Origin: DATLGB01 sp038258425
Lineage (GTDB): Bacteria; Actinomycetota; Thermoleophilia; Solirubrobacterales; Solirubrobacteraceae
NCBI GenBank assembly: GCA_038258425.1
Contig: JBBSPV010000065.1
Coordinates: forward strand, 1 to 12,661
DNA length: 12,661 bases
Reading direction: 5' to 3'
Below the pieces are notes generated by a model, which saw only the letters and a program-made list of their open reading frames with translations, made no database searches and was not told the DNA's origin. Below are positions 7,311 through 12,661 of this stretch, one piece after another. Positions within the stretch are counted from its first letter, which is position 1. Every line of letters starts with the position of its first letter. A program made the translations under genes and the position numbers.

Positions 7311-8642
7311 ATGTCCCCCGTGCTCGACCGCGCCGCCCTCGAGGCCAGCCCGCTCGCCGACCTGCACCTGATCGCCAACGAGCTCGGGGTGGACGGCTAC
7401 CGCCGCCTGCGCAAGGCCGACCTCGTCGACGCCATCGTCGCCCGCCAGTCCGGCGAGGAGGCGCCCGCCACGGAGTCCGGCGCCACCGACGAGGACGCCG
7501 ACGACGCCCCCCGGCGCTCCCGCGGCCGCCGCTCGCGCTCGCGCCGCACCGCCGATCGCGACGAGGAGACGACCGCGGCCGTCGAGGCCGCCGACCGCGC
7601 CGACGCCGACGAGGAGCCCGAGCCCGAGCCGTCGCGCGCCCGGGGCCGCGGCCGCCGCCGCGGCGCCCGCTCCGGCGGCGACGAGGCCCCGGCCGCCGAG
7701 GCGCCCGCCGAGGCTCCCGCTCGCGGCCAGGCCGCCGACGAGACGGTCGAGGGCACGGTCGACCTGCAGCCCAACGGCTCCGCCTTCGTGCGGCTGGCCG
7801 AGGGCGGCGAGGCCGCCGACGGCGACGTCTACGTCTCCGCCGCGCAGGTCAAGCGCTGCGAGCTCGTCACGGGCGACCGCGTCGCCGGGCCCGTGCGCCC
7901 GCCGCGCCGCTCCGAGCGCTTCCCCTCGCTCGTCCGCGTGGACACGATCAACGGCCGCCCGGCCGACGAGGTCGCCGAGGGCACCCGCTTCGAGGAGCTG
8001 CCCGCCGCCTTCCCGACCGAGCGCCTCGAGCTCGGGACGGACGACCCGACGGTCAGTGCCGTCGAGTGGCTCGTCCCCTTCGGCCGCGGCTCGCGCGTCG
8101 TGGTCGCCGGCCCGGCGCTGTCGGGCAAGAGCGACCTGCTGCGCCGCATCGCCGGCGCGCTCGCCGGTCGCGAGGGCCTCGAGCTCGCCGTGGTGCTGGC
8201 CGGCGGCCGGCCCGAGGAGCTCGGCGAGTGGGGCGAGGGCATCGCGCCGACGGCCGTCGCCGCGCTCGGCGCCGCGCCGGAGCAGCACGGCCTGGCCATC
8301 GAGCAGGCCGTCGAGCAGGGCCGCCGGGTCGCCGCCCGCGGCGGGAGCGCGGTCGTCGTCATCGACGCCCTCGACGGCGTCGGCCCCGCCGCCGCGCGCC
8401 GGGCGCTGGCCGCCGCGCGCAACATCCCCGACGGCGGCTCGCTGACGGTGATCGCCGCGGCCGCCGCGCCGCTGGGCGGGGAGACGACGGTGATCGCCCT
8501 CGACGCCCAGCTCACCGGCCTGCGCCGCTTCCCGAACCTCGACCTCGCAGCGAGCGCGACGATGCGCCCCGAGCTGCTCGTGGGCGAGGAGGGCGCCGCG
8601 AAGATCGCCCAGGCGCGCTCGGACGCGCTCGCGGGCGGCTGA
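7311..8642 (+). CDS. rho: Rho-family protein with a degenerate motor domain
   Basis: 443 aa, ATG after AGGAGGT. Domains: Rho_N-type helical domain (about 4-46), an Arg-rich and acidic low-complexity insert (about 48-143) as in actinobacterial Rho, the cold-shock-like RNA-binding domain (about 145-213, with GDVYVSAAQVKRCELVTGD and RPPRRSERF), then the RecA-like motor. Walker A GPALSGKS (267-274), RPEEL (300-304) and Walker B VVVID (348-352) remain. Compared with E. coli Rho, the catalytic Glu 211 aligns with Gly 299; about 22 residues after the Walker B Asp, including the Q-loop, are missing; the R-loop region is shortened; and the finger Arg 366 aligns with Met 418, with Arg 419 beside it. 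A conventional translocase is therefore doubtful. It may be a clade-specific Rho, a regulatory subunit or an RNA-binding paralogue. The stop lies nine bases from a convergent gene. Confidence 0.8.
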   Translation: MSPVLDRAALEASPLADLHLIANELGVDGYRRLRKADLVDAIVARQSGEEAPATESGATDEDADDAPRRSRGRRSRSRRTADRDEETTAAVEAADRADADEEPEPEPSRARGRGRRRGARSGGDEAPAAEAPAEAPARGQAADETVEGTVDLQPNGSAFVRLAEGGEAADGDVYVSAAQVKRCELVTGDRVAGPVRPPRRSERFPSLVRVDTINGRPADEVAEGTRFEELPAAFPTERLELGTDDPTVSAVEWLVPFGRGSRVVVAGPALSGKSDLLRRIAGALAGREGLELAVVLAGGRPEELGEWGEGIAPTAVAALGAAPEQHGLAIEQAVEQGRRVAARGGSAVVVIDALDGVGPAAARRALAAARNIPDGGSLTVIAAAAAPLGGETTVIALDAQLTGLRRFPNLDLAASATMRPELLVGEEGAAKIAQARSDALAGG

Positions 8643-8651
8643 GGCCGGGGC

Positions 8652-9116
8652 CTAGCGGCCCTGGTAGGCGACGCGCTGCCAGTTCGGCTCGGGGCTGAGC
8701 TCGATGGGCTCGGCCTCGCGCTCGGGCTGGACGTAGGCGAAGGAGTGCGTCTCGTCGCAGAAGACGATGTCGAGCTCGCCCTCCTTGACGCGCTGGTCGA
8801 GCCACGCCGAGCGGAACACGAGCCGGCGCAGCCAGTGCACGAGCGAGCGGTCGGCCGGCCCGACGATCTCCGGCCAGCAGTCGTTGACGTGCTCGCCGAG
8901 GCCGGAGGCCGGCGCGTGGACCTCGCCGTTGACGGTGAGGTTGACGAGGTCCTCGAGCTCGGGCTCGTGCAGGCGTGAGCGGACGAAGCCGAGCTTCAGG
9001 GCGGCCTGCTCGACGCGCTCGGCGAAGTCGTCCTCGTTGAAGGTGAAGCGCAGCTCGCCGTACTCCAGGACGTAGTCCTGACCCGAGTCGTAGTTGCCGC
9101 GGCGGGAGTGGTCCAT
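8652..9116 (-). CDS. Uncharacterised 154-residue protein
   Basis: I do not recognise this protein. It is soluble and charged, with no signal peptide or membrane segment. The N-terminal quarter is Asp/Glu/Tyr-rich (GQDYVLEYGELRF, 12-24), the middle contains VNGEVHAPASG (62-72) and aromatic residues around NDCWPEI (78-84) and HWLRRLVFRSAWLDQRV (94-110), and the end is Pro/Glu-rich. Cysteines 80 and 120 are too far apart to suggest a simple zinc knuckle. Codon use matches its neighbours and no other strand offers a better frame, so it is likely real. It converges on the Rho-like gene with nine bases between stops and diverges from the response regulator. The ATG at 9116 has no clear Shine-Dalgarno sequence; a TAGGAT -10-like element at 9170-9165 would give a leader of about 40 bases. 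Confidence 0.6.
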   Translation of the reverse strand: MDHSRRGNYDSGQDYVLEYGELRFTFNEDDFAERVEQAALKLGFVRSRLHEPELEDLVNLTVNGEVHAPASGLGEHVNDCWPEIVGPADRSLVHWLRRLVFRSAWLDQRVKEGELDIVFCDETHSFAYVQPEREAEPIELSPEPNWQRVAYQGR

Positions 9117-9164
9117 GACGATGGAAGGGCCCGGCGCGCAGGGCCTCCGGGCGAAGGCGTCGTG

Positions 9165-9170
9165 ATCCTA
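9165..9170 (-). promoter_or_regulatory. Candidate -10 element (TAGGAT) for the 154-residue gene
   Basis: Read on the minus strand, CTAGGAT matches the TAGG(C/A)T pattern seen before the folP-like and Rho-like genes. Between it and the ATG the leader can form a six-bp GCCCGG/CCGGGC stem (9129-9134 with 9147-9152). I could not identify a matching plus-strand promoter for the response regulator in 9171-9264. Confidence 0.35.
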
Positions 9171-9264
9171 GTCCCGACTCCTGCCTCCGCGGGCCGGTGA
9201 TCGCGATCTTTCACACCGCCGGCGGAGGGGGGCGAATCTCGGGCGCTCGGGCCCTAAGGGTTGC

Positions 9265-9969
9265 ATGAGCGCGTCCCTGCTGGTGGTCGAAGACGACCAC
9301 GCCACCCGCACCTTCCTCGCCGACAATCTCACTGCGGACGGGTTCGACCTGACCGTGGCCGACTCGGTCGCCGCCGGCCTGCGCGCGCTGGAGGACTCCC
9401 AGCCGGACCTGGCGCTCGTCGACGTCGGCCTGGGCGACGGCTCGGGGCTCGAGCTCATCGCGCGCGTGCGCGCGGCGGACGGCCTGTCGCGCACCCATCC
9501 GGGCCAGCGCTTCCTCGTCCTCTCGGGCCGCGCGGGGGAGATCGACCGGCTGCGCGGGTTGCGGGTCGGCGCCGACGACTACCTGGTCAAGCCGTTCAGC
9601 TACCAGGAGCTCGTGCTGCGGGTCCGCGCGCTGCTGCGCCGTGACGTGAGCGCGCGGCGCTCGGGCACGCTGCGGGTCGGCGACCTCGTGGTCGACCCCG
9701 TCACGCGCGTGGTCCGGCTGCGCGGGCAGCCGGTGCACCTGTCGGCCAAGGAGTTCGCCCTGCTGCGTGCGCTGGCGGCCGATCCGCTGCGCGTGCACAC
9801 CAAGGATCAGCTGCTGCGCGACGTCTGGGGGTTCAAGAGCTTCGGTGCCACGCGCACGCTGGACTCCCACGCCTGCCGGCTGCGCCGCAAGCTCGGCGCG
9901 GGCGGCGACCGCTACGTCGTCAATGTCTGGGGCGTCGGCTATCGGCTGCTGGATCCGGTGGCGGCATGA
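9265..9969 (+). CDS. OmpR/PhoB-family response regulator
   Basis: 234 aa DNA-binding regulator. The receiver domain (about 4-123) has the acidic pair in VVEDD (7-11), phospho-acceptor Asp 53 (LVDVGLGDGSG), switch Ser 87 (LVLSGRA), Tyr 106 and Lys 109 (DDYLVKPF). The winged-helix DNA-binding domain (about 134-229) has LSAKEFALLRALA (159-171), DVWGF (186-190) and the recognition helix TLDSHACRLRRKLG (198-211), ending VWGVGYRLLDP. All phosphorylation residues are present. It overlaps the kinase gene by four bases (ATGA), so the two are cognate by position. With CpaB, CpaF and TadB following in the same chain, it probably controls this pilus locus. The start is supported by the MSASLLVVED N-terminus; only a short AAGGG four bases upstream could serve as a ribosome site. 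Confidence 0.92.
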   Translation: MSASLLVVEDDHATRTFLADNLTADGFDLTVADSVAAGLRALEDSQPDLALVDVGLGDGSGLELIARVRAADGLSRTHPGQRFLVLSGRAGEIDRLRGLRVGADDYLVKPFSYQELVLRVRALLRRDVSARRSGTLRVGDLVVDPVTRVVRLRGQPVHLSAKEFALLRALAADPLRVHTKDQLLRDVWGFKSFGATRTLDSHACRLRRKLGAGGDRYVVNVWGVGYRLLDPVAA

Positions 9970-10679
9970 CCGCGCTGCTGGCGCCGAGCTGGGCGCTCAC
10001 GCTCGCCCTCGCCCTCGCCGCCGTCGCGGCCGCCCGGCGCGCCCGCCGGGCGGGGACGCTGGCTGCGCGCGCGTCCCACGAGCTGCGCGGGCCGCTGACG
10101 GCCGCCCAGCTCGCGCTCGACGGCCTGACGCTGCGCGGGGAGGTCGACGCCCAGCGGACGCTGGCGCTCGAGCTCCAGCTCCGGCGGGCGCGGTTGGCAC
10201 TCGACGACCTCGTCCAGGCCCCGTCCGGGCGGGTGGCGCCGGACCGTCCGCGCGCGGTGCCGCTCGCCGGCCTGGCGGCCGAGCTGGCGCTCGCCTGGCG
10301 GCCGGTGGCGGCGGCGGTCGGGCGCGAGCTGCGCGTCGGCTCCGAACCGTGCCCCGTGGGCGCCGTGCTCGCCGATCCGACGCGCCTGGCCCAGGCCGCC
10401 GGCAACCTCGTGGCCAACGCGCTCGAGCACGGTGACGGGGCGGTCCGGCTGCGGGTGTGCGAGACCGCGGGCCGGGCCCGGATCGAGGTCGCCGACGACG
10501 GCGCGGGGCTGCCGCTCCCGCTGGACGAGCTCGTCGCGTCCGCTCGCGGGCCGCGTGGCCTTGGCCTCGGCATCAGCGCGGGCATCGCCGAGCGCTGCGG
10601 CGGGACCCTCAGCGCGCACGGCGCGGCGCTCACCCTCGAGCTCCCGCTCGCGACGGCCGTCGCGGGGGAGGGGGCATGA
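9966..10679 (+). CDS. Minimal sensor histidine kinase
   Basis: 237 aa. One hydrophobic N-terminal helix (about 5-23) followed by RRARR, then the dimerisation/phosphoacceptor box ASHELRGPLT (36-45; His 38) and the ATPase domain with N-box NLVANALEH (147-155), G1 box DDGAG (177-181) and G2 box GPRGLGLGIS (195-204). All catalytic boxes are recognisable, but there is no extracytoplasmic sensor loop, HAMP or PAS domain. The helix may sense a membrane signal directly or merely anchor the kinase, with the signal coming from a partner. It starts inside the response regulator stop codon and ends inside the CpaB start codon (ATGA at both ends), so it is probably co-translated with both. Confidence 0.88.
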   Translation: MTALLAPSWALTLALALAAVAAARRARRAGTLAARASHELRGPLTAAQLALDGLTLRGEVDAQRTLALELQLRRARLALDDLVQAPSGRVAPDRPRAVPLAGLAAELALAWRPVAAAVGRELRVGSEPCPVGAVLADPTRLAQAAGNLVANALEHGDGAVRLRVCETAGRARIEVADDGAGLPLPLDELVASARGPRGLGLGISAGIAERCGGTLSAHGAALTLELPLATAVAGEGA

Positions 10680-11344
10680 GCCGCCGGCGCCGCGGGCTGC
10701 TGCTCGTCGGCCTCGCGCTCGTCCTGGGCGGGCTCGCCGCGTCCGACGTCGGCCGGCGCGAGGCCGCGCTGCGTCATCGGCTGGCGCCGCTCGTGGACGT
10801 CGTCGTCGCCCGCCGCGAGCTGCCCGCGGGCAAGCCCGTCCGGGTCGCCGACCTCGCCGTGCGGCGGGTCCCGGCCCGCTGGGCGCCGGCCGGCGCGGCG
10901 TCGGCTGTGGAGGAGGTCGCGGGGGCGGCGCCGGCCGTCGCGCTGGCGCGCGGGTCCGACGTCGCCGCGGCCGACCTGGCCGATCCCGGTGGCGGGCCGG
11001 CCGCGACCGTCCGTCGCGGCGAGCGCGCGGTGGAGATCGTGGCGGCCGGCTCGCCCGCGCTCGTGCGGGCCGGCGCGCGCGTCGACGTGCTCGTCACCCG
11101 CGAGGACGCGGGCACCCGCCTCGCCCTGCAGGACGTGGAGGTCCTCGCGACGGGTCCGCGGCCGGCGGTCGTGGGGGACGAGGCGCCCGGCGAGCGCGTG
11201 GCGGCGACGCTGCGCGTGACCGTGCGCCAGGCCGTCTACCTCACGGCCGCGCAGTCCTTCGCCCGCGAGCTGCGCCTGCTGCCGCGGGCGGCGGACGACC
11301 GCAGGCGGTCGGCGGGTCTCGCGGTCGCCAAGGGGCTGCGCTGA
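10676..11344 (+). CDS. cpaB: CpaB/RcpC-like pilus assembly protein (SAF domain)
   Basis: 222 aa with an N-terminal RRRR and a single membrane helix (about 7-22), then an SAF-type segment (VDVVVARRELPAGKPVRVADL, 40-60; VALARGSDVAAADL, 88-101) and a periplasmic-type beta domain with ARVDVLVTRED (134-144) and a basic C-terminus. In Tad/Flp pilus systems CpaB/RcpC is an envelope component of the assembly machine. Gram-positive Tad loci keep it although they lack the outer-membrane secretin, and no secretin is seen here. A strong purine run (GGGGGAGGGGG, just before 10675) precedes the ATG. The stop overlaps the cpaF start by one base (TGATG). Sequence identity is visibly low, so the call leans on domain pattern and context. 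Confidence 0.75.
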   Translation: MSRRRRGLLLVGLALVLGGLAASDVGRREAALRHRLAPLVDVVVARRELPAGKPVRVADLAVRRVPARWAPAGAASAVEEVAGAAPAVALARGSDVAAADLADPGGGPAATVRRGERAVEIVAAGSPALVRAGARVDVLVTREDAGTRLALQDVEVLATGPRPAVVGDEAPGERVAATLRVTVRQAVYLTAAQSFARELRLLPRAADDRRRSAGLAVAKGLR

Positions 11345-12522
11345 TGGCCGCGGACCCGCTCGACCGGCTCGCCGGCCGGCTGCGCGAGCGCCTAGCATCC
11401 GGGGAGGGCGCCGGCGGGGACCCGCAGACGCGCATCACCGCCCTCGTCGACGCCGAGTCGGGTCTGCTCGACGCCGCGACCCGCAGCGAGCTCACGCGCC
11501 GGGTCACGGAGCGCGCGCTCGGGCTCGGCCCGCTGCAGCCGCTGCTCGAGGACCCGCAGGTGGACGAGATCATGGTCAGCGGCACGTCCCCGGTCTGGGT
11601 CGAGCGGGCCGGGCGGCTCGAGCCGGCCGGCGTGGCGTTCGCGACGGAGGCCGAGCTGCGCGACGTCATCGAGCGGGTGCTGGCGCCGACCGGCCGCCGG
11701 GTCGACGAGGCCGCGCCGATGGCCGACGCCCGGCTCTCCGACGGCTCGCGCGTCAACGTCGTGCTCCCGCCGCTCGCCGTGGACGGGCCCGCGCTGACCC
11801 TCCGCCGCTTCCGCCGGCAGGGCCACACGGGCGAGGACCTCGTCGCGGCCGGCACGCTGCCGGCCGCCCTCCTGGACTTCCTCGCCCGCGCCGTGCAGGG
11901 ACGCTGCAACGTGCTCGTCTGCGGTGCGACGGGCTCGGGCAAGACGACGACGCTCAACGCCCTGGCCGGCTTCGCGGATCCGCTGGAGCGCATCGTCACC
12001 GTGGAGGATGCCGCCGAGCTGCGGCTCGACCAGCCCCACGTCGTCCGGCTCGAGGCGCGGCCGCCCAGCCTCGAGGGCCGTGGCGAGGTCACCATCCGCG
12101 CCCTGGTGCGCAATGCGCTGCGGATGCGCCCGGACCGGATCGTGGTCGGGGAGGTGCGCGGGCCCGAGGCGCTCGACATGCTCGGCGCGCTCGCGTGTGG
12201 CCACGACGGCTCGCTGAGCACGGTCCACGCGGGCTCGGCGACAGAGGCACTGCGGCGGCTGGAGACGCTCGCCTTGATGGCGGGCCTGGCGCTTCCGCAC
12301 GAGGCCATCCGCGAGCAGGTCGCCGACGCGTTCCATCTCGTGGTCTGCCAGGCCCGCGCGGGGGACGGTCGGCGGGTGGTCACGGAGGTCGCCGAGGTCG
12401 TCCGTGTGGTCGGCGGCCCGGGCGTGCGGGCCCTGTACCGCCGGCGCGAAGGCCGGCCCGTCACGGCGCCGCCGAGCGCTGCGCTGTCCGACCGCCTGGC
12501 GGCCCGGGTGGGAGGCGCGTGA
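11344..12522 (+). CDS. cpaF: CpaF/TadA-family secretion ATPase
   Basis: 392 aa cytoplasmic hexameric ATPase that would power Flp/Tad pilus assembly or related secretion. The N-terminal domain has the family phrase DPQVDEIMVSGTSPVWVER (70-88) and RLSDGSRVNVV (130-140). The motor has Walker A GATGSGKT (194-201), Asp box TVEDAAEL (219-226), RNALRMRPDRIVVGEVRG (256-273) containing the Walker B region and catalytic Glu 270, and the His box GHDGSLSTVHAGS (286-298). All active elements are intact. The start at 11344 overlaps the cpaB stop and is preceded by AAGGGG (11330-11335). The usual CpaE-type gene between cpaB and cpaF is absent. The stop overlaps the next GTG by four bases. Confidence 0.92.
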   Translation: MAADPLDRLAGRLRERLASGEGAGGDPQTRITALVDAESGLLDAATRSELTRRVTERALGLGPLQPLLEDPQVDEIMVSGTSPVWVERAGRLEPAGVAFATEAELRDVIERVLAPTGRRVDEAAPMADARLSDGSRVNVVLPPLAVDGPALTLRRFRRQGHTGEDLVAAGTLPAALLDFLARAVQGRCNVLVCGATGSGKTTTLNALAGFADPLERIVTVEDAAELRLDQPHVVRLEARPPSLEGRGEVTIRALVRNALRMRPDRIVVGEVRGPEALDMLGALACGHDGSLSTVHAGSATEALRRLETLALMAGLALPHEAIREQVADAFHLVVCQARAGDGRRVVTEVAEVVRVVGGPGVRALYRRREGRPVTAPPSAALSDRLAARVGGA

Positions 12523-12661
12523 CCCGCGCGGTGCTGCTCGCCGCCGCCGCCGGCGTCGCCGGCGTGGCCGGGACCTGGGAGCTGCTCGCCGCCATCGAGC
12601 GGGCCCGGGCCGGCGCCTGGCTGGCGGCGGCGCTGCGACCGCTGCGCCAGGCCGGCGCGCT
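12519..12661 (+). CDS. tadB: TadB-like pilus assembly membrane protein, 5' fragment
   Basis: The frame opens with a GTG at 12519 that overlaps the cpaF stop (GTGA) after a GGAGG three bases upstream, and stays open to the window end (47 codons). The visible part is a hydrophobic N-terminal helix (VLLAAAAGVAGVAGTWELLAA) followed by basic, Ala-rich sequence (RARAGAWLAAALRPLRQ). That fits the N-terminus of TadB-type F-domain proteins, which follow cpaF in Tad loci. The diagnostic F domain lies beyond the window, so the name rests on position and general character. Confidence 0.6.
   Translation, partial: MTRAVLLAAAAGVAGVAGTWELLAAIERARAGAWLAAALRPLRQAGA

Noticed and set aside
6297..8288. Very long minus-strand open frame (about 660 codons) upstream of the MOSC start
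   Set aside because: It lies antisense to the well-supported folP-like and Rho-like genes and its translation is Gly/Arg/Ala/His-rich with no motifs. Stop codons are rare at this G+C, so it is a shadow.
8642..8653. AGGCCGGGGCCT partial palindrome at the Rho-like/154-residue convergent junction
   Set aside because: Four usable base pairs and overlap with both stop codons; too weak to call a terminator.
9251..9260. CCCTAAGGG near-palindrome before the response regulator as an operator
   Set aside because: Nine bases, single copy, overlapping the presumed ribosome site; not distinguishable from chance.
11393..11398. TAGCAT as an internal promoter inside cpaF
   Set aside because: It fits TANNNT but lies within coding sequence with no -35 and no start placed to use it.

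Overview
The window is a very G+C-rich bacterial chromosome segment (about three-quarters G+C by eye, third codon positions almost all G or C). Genes are tightly packed, often with 4-base stop/start overlaps, and several starts look leaderless. This suits an actinomycete. The ECF/terpene-cyclase-like fusion, the short Rho-like protein with an arginine-rich insert and the recurring TAGGCT promoter motif make me favour Thermoleophilia/Solirubrobacterales, but that placement is inference. There is no sign of phage, insertion sequence, CRISPR, tRNA or rRNA.

Layout. (1) 3-2443 (+): the end of an ECF-type transporter locus. It holds the 3' part of an ATPase overlapped by a membrane gene that fuses an ECF substrate-binding (S) module to an extracytoplasmic alpha/alpha-toroid of QxxDGGF repeats. 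(2) 2482-5428 (+): a complete three-gene proton-translocating NAD(P) transhydrogenase operon, pntAA-pntAB-pntB, apparently started by a leaderless promoter. (3) 5429-5570: a convergent spacer with a 15-bp-arm palindrome. (4) 5571-7223: a MOSC-domain gene (-) and a dihydropteroate synthase-like gene (+), divergent, with start regions that nearly touch. (5) 7224-8642: a leader with a hidden Shine-Dalgarno sequence, then a Rho-family gene whose motor domain has lost most catalytic elements. (6) 8652-9116 (-): an unrecognised small protein. (7) 9265-12661 (+): a response regulator, a minimal histidine kinase, CpaB, CpaF/TadA and the start of a TadB-like gene, joined by overlapping start and stop codons. 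This looks like a Tad/Flp pilus locus with its own two-component system.

Three places deserve most attention. The Rho homologue (7311-8642) keeps its P-loop, RNA-binding domain and Walker B Asp but lacks the catalytic Glu, the Q-loop, the R-loop and the arginine finger. Its leader can pair nine bases perfectly with its own ribosome-binding site. The ECF S-component/toroid fusion (668-2443) resembles the barrel half of animal cobalamin carriers joined to a vitamin-type importer, and could be an undescribed capture-and-import arrangement. All functional claims rest on motif reading; no database search was run.
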